From an uncultured Alloprevotella sp. (lineage in GTDB: Bacteria > Bacteroidota > Bacteroidia > Bacteroidales > Bacteroidaceae), in the NCBI GenBank assembly GCA_944320745.1, contig CALUIN010000001.1, positions 1 to 64,000 of the forward strand: DNA of 64,000 nucleotides, given 5' to 3'. The position numbers and the translations under genes are program-made. The notes under the pieces were generated by a model that worked only from the letters and a program-made list of their open reading frames with translations, did not search any database and was not told the origin of the DNA. Below, piece by piece: positions 33,557-41,567 of this stretch. Each line of letters opens with the position of its first letter. The first letter of the stretch is position 1.

Positions 33557-35842
33557 ATGGACCGCACACTCCGCCGCCGGACGCTCCGGCCGGGACGCAC
33601 CCTGCTCGCCCTGATGCTGGGCTGCGCGACAGCGACCGCCGCCGCGCAGGACGACTATGCCCGATGGGTGGACCCGTTCATAGGGACCGGAGGGCACGGA
33701 CATACGCACCCGGCGGCCGTCGTGCCGCACGGCATGATACAGCCCGGTCCGGACACGCGCTGGAGCGGGTGGGACGCCTGCTCGGGCTACCACTATGCCG
33801 ACTCCACGCTCAACGGCTTCGCCCACACCCGCCTGAGCGGGACGGGATGTGCCGACTTCGGCGACTTTCTCCTTATGCCCTTCACGGGACGGCCCAGCCT
33901 GGACTACGCCGGGGAGAAGGAGGCCGGACACCAGGCCATGCCCTACGCGTCGCCTTTCAGCCATGCGGAGGAACGCGCCGAGCCGGGCTACTATGCCGTA
34001 AGGCTCAGTCGCTACGGCATACGCGCCGAACTGACGGCGACGGAGCGCGCCGCGCTACACCGCTACACATTCCCCGCCAGCAGCGAGGCGGGCTTCATCC
34101 TCGACATGGACTACAGCATCCAGGAACAGACGCCGCTGGAGATGGACGTAGAGGTGGTGGACTCGGTGACTGTCCGCTCCCACCGCCGCACCTATTGGTG
34201 GGCCTACGACCAGGAGCTTTACTTCTACGCACGCTTCTCCAAGCCCTTCGCCGGCTACGCCGTGCTGCGCGACACGGTGAGCACCACGGCCGGACCGCAG
34301 CCGCGCTGCAAACTCGTGGTGCGCTTCGCCACGGCCGCCGACGAGCAGGTGATGGTGCGCGCCGCCATATCCGCCGTGGACTACGACGGTGCCCGGCTCA
34401 ACCTGGAGACCGAACTGCCCGGCTGGGACTTCGGGGCCGTGCGCGCCGCCGCGCGGAAGAAGTGGAACGACTGGCTGGGCCGCGTCGACATCTCGCCCCG
34501 CGACACCGTGTTCTACACGGCGCTTTACCATACTGCCCTCGCTCCGACGCTTTACTGCGACGTGGACGGCCGCTACCGCGGCATGGACTTGCGCATACAC
34601 CGTTCGGCAGAGCCATATTTCACGGTATTCTCCCTGTGGGACACGTTCCGCGCACTCCATCCGCTGCTCTCGCTCGTCGACCCCGCAGCCAACGAACGTT
34701 ACATCCGCGTGCTGCTGCGTAAGGCCGAAGAGGGCGGCATCGTACCCAAGTGGGACTGCGCCTCGAACTACACGGGCTGCATGATAGGCTACCACTTCGC
34801 CTCGCTGGCGGCCGACGCCTGGAGCAAAGGCCTGCGCGGCTTCGACGTGGCGGCGGCCTACCGCGCCAGCCGCAAGGCAGCCGAGGGCGACACGACGGGC
34901 ATCGCCGCCATAGTCCCCGCCTACAAGCGGCGTGACTTGCTGCCGCCGGCCCGGCGGCTGAAGAGCCGGCTCGGCTACGTGCCCTGCGACAGCGACCGCG
35001 AGAGCGTGGCCAAGGCCTTGGAGTATGCCTACGACGATTGGTGCATAGCCCTCCTGGCGCGGGCCGCGGGCGACGAAACCGGCGCCACACGCTACGACAG
35101 CCTGTCCGCCGCCTGGAGGCAATACTACGACGCCGCCTCCGGATTCATGCGCGGCCGACGGGCCGACGGCTCCTGGCGCACCCCCTTCGACCCGCGCCGC
35201 TCCGAACACCGCAACGACGACTACTGCGAGGGCAACGCCTGGCAGTGGACTTGGTTCGTGCCCCACGACATAGAGGGCCTCATGCGCATCATGGGCGGAC
35301 GCGAAGCCTTCGCCGACCGGCTCGACAGCCTCTTCAGCGCACCCTCCGACATCTCGGGCGAAAGCGTCTCGGCGGACATCTCCGGCCTCATCGGACAGTA
35401 CGCCCACGGCAACGAGCCCAGCCACCACGTGGCCTACCTTTATAACTACGCCGGCCAGCCCTGGCGCACACAGGCCCTCTGCGACAGCATTCTCCGCTCG
35501 CTCTACGCCCCGCTCCCCGACGGCATAGCCGGCAACGAAGACTGCGGGCAAATGTCCGCCTGGTACGTGCTCAGCGCCCTCGGCCTCTACCAGGTCTGCC
35601 CCGGCAGCCCCGTCTGGACGCTCGGCCGCCCCCTCGTCGGGCGCGCCGCCCTGCGCCTGCCCGGCGGCCGCGTGCTCACCGTCACGGCGCACGGCGGCGG
35701 CCCTGCGGCGCCCTACGTCCAGGACGTCCGCTTCAACGGCCAGCCCCTCCGCCGCCCCTTCCTGACGCACGAGAGACTGACACAGGGCGGACATCTCGAA
35801 TTTTTCATGGGCGACAAACCTTCGCCGTGGGGCAGCCGGTAG
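33557..35842 (+). CDS. GH92 family alpha-mannosidase, secreted
   Basis: The 761-residue protein has an N-terminal signal peptide (RRR start, LLALMLGCATATAAA). It then has the two-domain GH92 layout: a beta-sandwich opening VDPFIGTGGHGHTHPAAVVPHGM (split by family position), and an (alpha/alpha)6 catalytic domain with FSLWDTFRALHPLLSLV, GNEPSHHVAYLYNY and AGNEDCGQMSAWYVLSALG, where the acidic residues act as general acid/base and calcium ligands. GH92 enzymes are calcium-dependent exo-alpha-mannosidases acting on N-glycans or yeast mannan. Linkage specificity cannot be read here. It differs strongly from the second GH92 at 54-56 kb. The gene overlaps the open frame before the RluA gene but not its chosen start. 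Confidence 0.9.
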   Translation: MDRTLRRRTLRPGRTLLALMLGCATATAAAQDDYARWVDPFIGTGGHGHTHPAAVVPHGMIQPGPDTRWSGWDACSGYHYADSTLNGFAHTRLSGTGCADFGDFLLMPFTGRPSLDYAGEKEAGHQAMPYASPFSHAEERAEPGYYAVRLSRYGIRAELTATERAALHRYTFPASSEAGFILDMDYSIQEQTPLEMDVEVVDSVTVRSHRRTYWWAYDQELYFYARFSKPFAGYAVLRDTVSTTAGPQPRCKLVVRFATAADEQVMVRAAISAVDYDGARLNLETELPGWDFGAVRAAARKKWNDWLGRVDISPRDTVFYTALYHTALAPTLYCDVDGRYRGMDLRIHRSAEPYFTVFSLWDTFRALHPLLSLVDPAANERYIRVLLRKAEEGGIVPKWDCASNYTGCMIGYHFASLAADAWSKGLRGFDVAAAYRASRKAAEGDTTGIAAIVPAYKRRDLLPPARRLKSRLGYVPCDSDRESVAKALEYAYDDWCIALLARAAGDETGATRYDSLSAAWRQYYDAASGFMRGRRADGSWRTPFDPRRSEHRNDDYCEGNAWQWTWFVPHDIEGLMRIMGGREAFADRLDSLFSAPSDISGESVSADISGLIGQYAHGNEPSHHVAYLYNYAGQPWRTQALCDSILRSLYAPLPDGIAGNEDCGQMSAWYVLSALGLYQVCPGSPVWTLGRPLVGRAALRLPGGRVLTVTAHGGGPAAPYVQDVRFNGQPLRRPFLTHERLTQGGHLEFFMGDKPSPWGSR

Positions 35843-35886
35843 CCCCCGCCGCCTCGCCCTCTTTTCCCCTTAACCCAGAAACAGAC

Positions 35887-36846
35887 ATGCCACAACGCAA
35901 CCTACAGCCCCCCGCGACGACCTTTACCGTCAGAGAGGCTACCACACTCCTGCCTTTCATCCAGTCTGCCCTCGACGGCATCAGCCATACCCGCGCCAAA
36001 GCAATCCTCCGCGGCGGCGGCGTCACGGTGAACCGCACCATCTGCCGGCAGTACGACTATCCCCTCAGTCCCGGGACAACCGTCCACATCAGCCGGCGCA
36101 AGCCCGGCCCCACCCTCACGAGCCGCTTTCTCCGCCTTGTCTACGAGGACCGCGACCTCATCGTCGTCGAAAAAGCCCCGGGCATCCTCTCCATGGCCAC
36201 CGGCCACCACTCCTTCTGCGTGAAGACGCTGCTCGACGAATACTTCCGCCGCAGCCGCCAGCAATGCACCGCCCACGTAGTCCACCGCCTCGACCGCGAC
36301 ACCTCCGGCCTGCTCGTCTACGCCAAGACCCTCCAAGCCGAGCAAATACTCGAGCACAACTGGCACTGCATCGTCACCGACCGCCGCTACGTCGCCCTGC
36401 TCAGCGGCCACCTCCCCCAGGCGGAAGGTACCGTCGAAAGCTGGCTCCACGAGGGCAAAGCCTGCTACACCCTCAGCACCCCATACGACGACGGCGGCAA
36501 ATACTCCGTCACCCACTACCGCCAGCTCCGGTCCGACGGCCGCCACACTCTCGCCGAGTTCCGCCTCGAGACAGGCCGCAAGAACCAGATCCGCGTCCAC
36601 ATGCAAAGCCTTCGCTGCCCCGTCTGCGGCGACGCGAAATACGGCAACGGCGATGACCCCTTAGGCCGCCTCGCCCTCCACGCCTTCCGCCTCTTCTTCC
36701 GCCACCCCATCTCCGACGAGCCTCTCGCCTTCGAGACACCCCTCCCCCCCGCATTCCTCCGCGCCCTCGGCCCCGAAGGCCCGGACCAGACCGCCGAAGG
36801 AGTTAATAAAGGCAAAAAGCCGCGCCGACCCGGCAGAAATGCGTAA
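35887..36846 (+). CDS. RluA family pseudouridine synthase
   Basis: The 319-residue enzyme isomerises uridine to pseudouridine in rRNA or tRNA. An S4-like N-terminal segment (about 24-70; TRAKAILRGGGVTVN) is followed by the catalytic domain with DLIVVEKAPGILSMA and the signature HRLDRDTSG (catalytic Asp136), then RKNQIRVHM and LHAFRLFFRHP. The C-terminal tail is basic (KGKKPRRPGRN). The ATG at 35887 is preferred; an in-frame ATG at 35827 overlaps the GH92 stop codon. It follows GH92 by 44 nt and may be read from the same transcript. Confidence 0.88.
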   Translation: MPQRNLQPPATTFTVREATTLLPFIQSALDGISHTRAKAILRGGGVTVNRTICRQYDYPLSPGTTVHISRRKPGPTLTSRFLRLVYEDRDLIVVEKAPGILSMATGHHSFCVKTLLDEYFRRSRQQCTAHVVHRLDRDTSGLLVYAKTLQAEQILEHNWHCIVTDRRYVALLSGHLPQAEGTVESWLHEGKACYTLSTPYDDGGKYSVTHYRQLRSDGRHTLAEFRLETGRKNQIRVHMQSLRCPVCGDAKYGNGDDPLGRLALHAFRLFFRHPISDEPLAFETPLPPAFLRALGPEGPDQTAEGVNKGKKPRRPGRNA

Positions 36847-36905
36847 CTTGCGCCCCAAAAGCCACAAAACCAGTCAAAATCGCCACAAAACCAAAACAAC
36901 AAGAT

Positions 36906-37781
36906 ATGAAGTACACGTTAGCTATCACCGCCCTCCTGGCCACGGGCGCCCTCACCAGCTGCGTCAGCAAGCAGAAGTTTGCCGAGCTACAGACCAACTA
37001 CGACCAGCTCCAGAGCGAGCACGCCGACCTGCAGCGCACCTACAACGACGCCCAAGTGCGCCTGGCCACCTGCACCACCAACTCCAAGAGCCTCGAAGAG
37101 CGCCTGGCAGAAGAGCAGGCCCGCAACAAAGAGCTCCGCGAAGCCTACGCCCAGCTCCAAGGCTCCTACACCAGCAACGTCCAGCAAGGCAACGTCAACA
37201 TCTCCAAGTTAGTCGATGAAATCAACGCCTCAAACAAATTCATCAAGCAGCTTGTCGACGCCAAGACCAAGAGCGACTCGCTCAACCAGGCCCTTACCAA
37301 CAAGCTCACCCGCTCACTCACCCGCGAAGAGATGAACGACGTCGACGTACAGGTGCTTAAGGGCGTAGTCTACATCTCCCTTGCCGACAACATGCTCTAT
37401 AAGAGCGGCTCCTACGAGATAGGCGACCGCGCCGGCGAGACCCTCTCCAAGATAGCCAAGATAATCCTTGACTATAAGGACTACGACGTTCTTGTCGAAG
37501 GCAATACGGACAACGTTCCCATCCACCAGACGAACATCCGCAACAACTGGGACCTCTCCGCCCTGCGCGCTTCCTCTGTGGTCCAGGCTTTGCAGAACGA
37601 CTTCGGCGTCGATCCCAAGCGCCTCAGCGCCGCCGGCCGCGGCGAGTACAACCCCATCGCGTCGAACGACACCGCTACGGGCCGTCAGCGCAACCGCCGC
37701 ACGCAGATCATCATCACTCCGAAGCTCGACCAGTTCCTCGACCTCATCGACCAGGCTCCCGAGGAAGCCACGGAGGAATAA
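36906..37781 (+). CDS. OmpA family lipoprotein with coiled coil
   Basis: The 291-residue protein has lipobox LTSC (Cys19). A long coiled coil (about 24-140) has heptads such as FAELQTNYDQLQSEHADLQ. A C-terminal OmpA/MotB peptidoglycan-binding domain (about 165-275) shows LVEGNTDNVPIH, ALRASSVVQAL and LSAAGRGEYNPIASNDTATGRQRNRRT-type signature residues. It should tether the outer membrane to the cell wall. It has a clear terminator downstream and a weak promoter-like TAACTTG about 60 nt upstream. Confidence 0.88.
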   Translation: MKYTLAITALLATGALTSCVSKQKFAELQTNYDQLQSEHADLQRTYNDAQVRLATCTTNSKSLEERLAEEQARNKELREAYAQLQGSYTSNVQQGNVNISKLVDEINASNKFIKQLVDAKTKSDSLNQALTNKLTRSLTREEMNDVDVQVLKGVVYISLADNMLYKSGSYEIGDRAGETLSKIAKIILDYKDYDVLVEGNTDNVPIHQTNIRNNWDLSALRASSVVQALQNDFGVDPKRLSAAGRGEYNPIASNDTATGRQRNRRTQIIITPKLDQFLDLIDQAPEEATEE

Positions 37782-37804
37782 TCCCCCGCCACGGGCACAC
37801 ATAC

Positions 37805-37838
37805 AGCGGGCCGCATCCACACCGGGATGCGGCCCGCT
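37805..37838 (+). terminator. Rho-independent terminator after the OmpA lipoprotein gene
   Basis: A perfect 14-bp stem (AGCGGGCCGCATCC and its complement), 6-nt loop, is followed by TCTCTTTTCTC. It begins 24 nt after the stop codon. Confidence 0.85.
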
Positions 37839-37880
37839 TCTCTTTTCTCATCTCTACAGTATCGGGCGGCCCGTCGCCGC

Positions 37881-38558
37881 TCATTCGCACGGCACGTTGA
37901 TAAACCCTCTCTCCACCGCCTTCATCACAAGGTCGGCCGAGTTGCGCGCGCCGAATTTCAACATCAGGCTTTTGCGGTGCGTCTCCACCGTATTGTCTGA
38001 AATGAAGAGCCGTGCCGAAATCTCCGTCGTGGTCCATCCGCGTGCGATGCCCTTGAGCACTTCCAGCTCGCGCACGGTCGGCGCCTCGTACATCTGGCCC
38101 GCAGCGCGGCGGCGGCGGTTCAGCCGGTCGTACACCTCGCGGAAGCGCGGACAGAAGTAGCGCTGCCCTTCGAGCACGCTGGCCACGGCGTGACGCAGCA
38201 GCTGCGGGTCCGACGCCTTCAACACCACGGCGTCCACACTGTAGTCCGCCAGCTTGCAGAGTGTCCAGATCTCCTCGTGCATCGTACCCACCACAATGCG
38301 CGCCCGGGGCCGCACCTGCCGTATGCGGCGTATCAGCTCGAAGCCGTCCATGTCCGGCAGCTCGATGTCAATGATGAATACGTCGGCGCGCACCGTGCGA
38401 AGCAGGGCCAGCGCCTCCGATCCCGTACGCGCCGTGGACAAGGTCTCTATGCCCGGCAGAGTGGACAGCAGGCTTCGCATGCCCTCCAGCACCAGTCCGT
38501 GATCGTCCACGATGACCAGGCTTGCACCGTGCGGCTCTTGATTCGGCGTAACATTCAT
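37881..38558 (-). CDS. NarL/LuxR-type two-component response regulator
   Basis: The 225-residue protein has a receiver domain (about 12-130): acidic pair DD (18-19), phospho-acceptor in FIIDIELPDMDG (Asp64), VGTMH and a conserved Lys in VVLKASDP. A LuxR-type HTH follows (about 158-218): TVRELEVLKGIARGWTTTEI, with ISDNTVETHRKSLMLKF as recognition region. The partner kinase gene lies directly upstream on the same strand. A palindrome just upstream of its own -7 box also occurs upstream of the divergent operon beyond the kinase, which suggests that this regulator activates both itself and that operon. Confidence 0.9.
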   Translation of the reverse strand: MNVTPNQEPHGASLVIVDDHGLVLEGMRSLLSTLPGIETLSTARTGSEALALLRTVRADVFIIDIELPDMDGFELIRRIRQVRPRARIVVGTMHEEIWTLCKLADYSVDAVVLKASDPQLLRHAVASVLEGQRYFCPRFREVYDRLNRRRRAAGQMYEAPTVRELEVLKGIARGWTTTEISARLFISDNTVETHRKSLMLKFGARNSADLVMKAVERGFINVPCE

Positions 38559-38584
38559 TCAGTAAGGGAAACACTTGTTATGTG

Positions 38585-38592
38585 CAAAATTA
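38585..38592 (-). promoter_or_regulatory. -7 promoter box of the response regulator gene
   Basis: The minus strand reads TAATTTTG. At the -33 distance there is GAGA rather than TTTG, and the edge of a 16-bp palindrome overlaps that spot, as expected for an activator-dependent promoter. Confidence 0.6.
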
Positions 38593-38614
38593 AGGAATAG
38601 CCGTCACCGAAGTC

Positions 38615-38630
38615 TCACGGTTTTCCGTGA
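38615..38630 (-). promoter_or_regulatory. Palindrome upstream of the response regulator gene, predicted operator
   Basis: The minus strand reads TCACGGAAAACCGTGA, a perfect 6-4-6 dyad, ending 22 nt before the -7 box TAATTTTG. An identical element at identical spacing is found at 40851-40866. NarL-type regulators bind such dyads as dimers. Confidence 0.65.
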
Positions 38631-38632
38631 TT

Positions 38633-40447
38633 TTACGCCCGTACGCTCCGGAAATCGTCCACGCGAAGCTCCAGCCTCGTCCCCTCGGGTCCCGTCGTGC
38701 AGTCCAGCGCTCCGCCCATCGCCGCGGCGCGGCGCCTCATGCCCGCCAGTCCGGCCGAGGCCGCGCGCTGGCGCCCCTCCATGCCGTGCCCGTCATCGGC
38801 CACGGTGAGGTGCAGCGCGGCGGGCGCCGCCCAGTCCAGCGTCACGTCCACGCTGTGCGCCCCGGCGTGCTTCAGGCAGTTCGTCACGGTCTCCTGCACG
38901 ATGCGGTACACGCCGAGCGCCACCGTGCGCGGCAGTTCCGTCCACGGCGCGTCGGGGCAGACGCAGCGGTACGTCACGGCCACGCCGCCGCGCCCGTCGA
39001 GCTGTCCGAGGTAGTCCCACAACACGTCATCGAGCGTCGCCTCGCGGAACACGGGCGGCAGCAGCCCGTGCGCGATGTCGCGCACATTCTCCCGCGCGCT
39101 CCGCAGCCGGTCCGTCCAGGGACTGCCCGCGGGCAAAGCGTCGCGCAGGCCCATCTCCACCGCCAGCAGGTCGCCCTGCACGCCATCATGCAGTTCGCCT
39201 GCCAGCCTCTCCCGCTCGCTCTCCAGGCCGTCCAGGTAGCGGCGCGTGGCCCGCTGCTCGGCCGTGCGCTCCAGTTCGGCATACTCGCGCGCCAGCTCCT
39301 CGGCGCGGCGCCGTTCGCGCTCCGTCCGCACCCGTCCGCGCAGGTAGACCACCGCGCCGAAAAGCAGAAGCACCACCGCCACGCCGCCTGCCGCGGCCAG
39401 CCGGCGGCGGAAGCGGCGGGCCTCGGCCGCACGGAGCGCCTCGCTCTCCTTCAGCTGCCACTCCTTCTCGCGCGTCTCGTACTTCACTGCCATCTCCTCC
39501 ATCGCCGTGGACTTCTCGGCCGCGAAGATGGAGTCGCGCAGCGTCGTGGCCTGTTCCAAGGTGGCGTAGGCCTGGCGCCAGTCGCCCCGGGCCGCGTAGC
39601 AGCGATGCAGATTATTATAGGCGTCATAGACCACGTAGGGATAGGCGTCGATGGCCGGCAGGTCGAGCAACCGGCGCAAGACTTCTGCCGTGCGGCCCCA
39701 CTCCTGCTGCTGCATGAAGATAAGCGCCGAGGTCTGATAGTAGTTCACCAGCGTCATGAAGTCGGACGTGCGCGCGGCCAGGCCGACGGCCCGGCGCTGC
39801 GCGGCGCGCAGTTCGGCCGTCTTTCCCTGCCGCCACAGCACGACGGCGTAGTAGCACAAGGCCTGCAGCTCCTGGTCCGCCGCGCCGGCCGCGCGCGCCG
39901 AGGCCACGGCCCGCCGCAGGAACGGCTCCGCCTCGGCATTGCGGCCGCACACGAGGAATACGGACCCCAGCACAGGGTCGGTCTGCGTCAGAAAGTCCGC
40001 GCTGCGCAGACGGGGCCGCATGGCAGCCACGCGCCGCGCGTAGGCCAGGGCCTGCTCCTTTTGCTGCTCGTCCACGTAAAGGGTGGCGAGGTTCACGTAA
40101 AGGGTGGCCACGTTCTCGGCCATAGCCGAGTCGGACAGGTCGGCCCCGACGGCCAGGCGGAGGGCGGCCTCGTAGGTGCGAAGCGCCTCGTCGGGGTGGC
40201 CGGACGAGCGCTGGTAGACGCCCAGCGAGGCCAGAGCGCCCAGTTCGGCCGCGCGGTCGGCCGCGCGCCGGGCTTCCGCCACGGCCAGCCGCGCCACGAC
40301 GATGGCCGAATCGGCCCGGCCGGCAGCATACAAGGCATCGGCCCGCGCGCTCAGTTCAGCCGCGCCGCGGAGGGGCTCGCCGTCGGCTGCCGCACTGGCC
40401 TGCGCCAGCACGGACAGCAAGAAGATGAACAGGAAGAATCTTTTCAT
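38633..40447 (-). CDS. TPR-containing sensor histidine kinase (HisKA_3 type)
   Basis: The 604-residue protein has a signal peptide (to about ASAA20), then a periplasmic TPR-like helical sensor (about 25-310), a coiled segment, one membrane span (about 351-369), and a cytoplasmic dimerisation domain with RERLAGELHDGVQGDLL (phospho-accepting His420). The ATPase domain has QETVTNCLKHAGA and ADDGHGM. This fold is common in Bacteroidota one-span kinases paired with NarL-type regulators. The frame is open to 40585, but the ATG at 40447 gives the signal peptide. The regulator gene lies 75 nt downstream. The ligand is unknown. Confidence 0.9.
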   Translation of the reverse strand: MKRFFLFIFLLSVLAQASAAADGEPLRGAAELSARADALYAAGRADSAIVVARLAVAEARRAADRAAELGALASLGVYQRSSGHPDEALRTYEAALRLAVGADLSDSAMAENVATLYVNLATLYVDEQQKEQALAYARRVAAMRPRLRSADFLTQTDPVLGSVFLVCGRNAEAEPFLRRAVASARAAGAADQELQALCYYAVVLWRQGKTAELRAAQRRAVGLAARTSDFMTLVNYYQTSALIFMQQQEWGRTAEVLRRLLDLPAIDAYPYVVYDAYNNLHRCYAARGDWRQAYATLEQATTLRDSIFAAEKSTAMEEMAVKYETREKEWQLKESEALRAAEARRFRRRLAAAGGVAVVLLLFGAVVYLRGRVRTERERRRAEELAREYAELERTAEQRATRRYLDGLESERERLAGELHDGVQGDLLAVEMGLRDALPAGSPWTDRLRSARENVRDIAHGLLPPVFREATLDDVLWDYLGQLDGRGGVAVTYRCVCPDAPWTELPRTVALGVYRIVQETVTNCLKHAGAHSVDVTLDWAAPAALHLTVADDGHGMEGRQRAASAGLAGMRRRAAAMGGALDCTTGPEGTRLELRVDDFRSVRA

Positions 40448-40552
40448 AGCAATCAGATTTATGGCCCCATGCCCGCCCGCGGGCCGCGGACGGCCGCGAA
40501 AGGCCGGTGAAGGTGAACACACGGGGCGGGAATCGCGCCGCCCTCCCACGTG

Positions 40553-40560
40553 CAAATATA
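40553..40560 (-). promoter_or_regulatory. -7 promoter box of the histidine kinase gene
   Basis: The minus strand reads TATATTTG, about 105 nt before the start codon. No palindrome like those at the other two promoters of this system is present. Confidence 0.55.
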
Positions 40561-40662
40561 CGAAAATCGCGCCGGCGCGGCGCACCGGGCGGCGGTTTTC
40601 AGCCCCGCGGACGGCAAAATGCCCGCAGAGGGCGGCTATTTGCGTCCCGTCGTACCGCAGAA

Positions 40663-40739
40663 ACGGGCCTTAGCCCCGTAAAAACTCCCCTTAGCCCCGT
40701 AAAAATTTCCTTAGGGCCCGTATTTTCTCCCCTAAGGCC
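40663..40739. repeat. 21-bp-period palindromic repeat array R5
   Basis: The units ACGGGCCTTAGCCCCGT, CCTTAGCCCCGT, CCTTAGGGCCCGT and CCTAAGGCC are spaced about 21 bp apart (one step of 20, one of 22) with A-rich or T-rich linkers (TAAAAA, TATTTT). It lies between divergent genes, the kinase and the 197-aa secreted protein, so it cannot be a simple gene-end terminator. Confidence 0.85.
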
Positions 40740-40850
40740 TGCGGAGGCTTGCCCTGGCCGCGACGACGGGTGGCCGGCTCGTGGCGGCAGCGGGCGCCAC
40801 GCACCGCCGGCCGGAAATGAGCCTCTTTTTTCTCATTCCGTTCTGAATAT

Positions 40851-40866
40851 CACGGAAAACCGTGAG
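40851..40866 (+). promoter_or_regulatory. Palindrome upstream of the 197-aa protein gene, predicted operator
   Basis: TCACGGAAAACCGTGA is identical to the element at 38615-38630, in the same orientation towards its gene and again exactly 22 nt before the -7-like box (GAAATTTG, 40889-40896). The shared block extends to 18 nt (A before, G after). Confidence 0.65.
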
Positions 40867-40888
40867 CCATATGTCATATCTTTCCCCG

Positions 40889-40896
40889 AAATTTGC
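40889..40896 (+). promoter_or_regulatory. -7-like box of the 197-aa / 1702-aa operon
   Basis: GAAATTTG is one base from TAnnTTTG and has no TTTG at -33, consistent with need for an activator. It is chosen over TATCTTTC (40878-40885) because its distance to the palindrome equals that at the response regulator gene. Confidence 0.5.
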
Positions 40897-40933
40897 CCAA
40901 TAAGCATTGTTTAACCCCTTAACACTTTAACTT

Positions 40934-41527
40934 ATGAAAAATCCAATCCGATGGTTTGCAGCACTTCTTCTGCTGCTTGTCTGCGCGGCCGCTGTCCCGG
41001 CGGAGAGCCATGCGCAGAGCAAACTGAAAAAGCTCGGACAGGTGCTCGGACGGGTAAAGGAAGCCGTGGACGACCCTGCCGCCGCGGCCCGCAACGCACT
41101 CGGGCTGAACGGCACCGGCGCACAGGCCAATCCTGCCCCGGGACTTATGGAGGTAAAGCTCGTCAGCTGCACCGGCGACCCCGCCACGGGCGAGGTCAGC
41201 ATCGTCATCGCCGTCACGGCGCTCAAGTCGGAGTACACACAGGCCAACTTCGGCAACACGGTGAAGGCCTTTGACGGCGACGGGGGCACGTACGAGGACA
41301 AGTCGGGCATGAAGGAAAACGTCCAGTTGCCCGTCGGCGTGCCCGTCAAGGTGGAAATGGCCAGGCAGATAGCCGGCGTACCGGCCGGCACGCCGTCGCT
41401 GCGGCTGGTACAGGCCACGTGGTACCTTGACTCCTCCGCCCACTACGGAAAGGAACGCAAATTCCTGCAATTCAGCGATGTCCCCATCCAATGGGGCGAG
41501 ACGCCGGCTCCGGCGGCCGGACAATAA
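40934..41527 (+). CDS. Secreted protein of unknown function, predicted target of the adjacent two-component system
   Basis: The 197-residue protein has a signal peptide (LLLLLVCAAAVPAESHAQ) and no lipobox. A short charged helix follows, then a beta-rich domain of about 120 residues with MEVKLVSCTGDPATGEVSI and LVQATWYLDSSAHYG. I recognise no family. It is divergent from the histidine kinase and 40 nt upstream of the 1702-aa surface protein, which it probably shares a transcript with. The predicted regulator-binding palindrome lies 68 nt before its start codon. Confidence 0.7.
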   Translation: MKNPIRWFAALLLLLVCAAAVPAESHAQSKLKKLGQVLGRVKEAVDDPAAAARNALGLNGTGAQANPAPGLMEVKLVSCTGDPATGEVSIVIAVTALKSEYTQANFGNTVKAFDGDGGTYEDKSGMKENVQLPVGVPVKVEMARQIAGVPAGTPSLRLVQATWYLDSSAHYGKERKFLQFSDVPIQWGETPAPAAGQ

Positions 41528-41567
41528 GCGCCGCACGCGCGCTCTTACACGGAAAAACTTTCACATT

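Noticed and set aside
35827..35886. Longer N-terminus for the RluA-type protein
   Set aside because: It would overlap the GH92 stop codon and add an unconserved tail; the ATG at 35887 gives the normal start.
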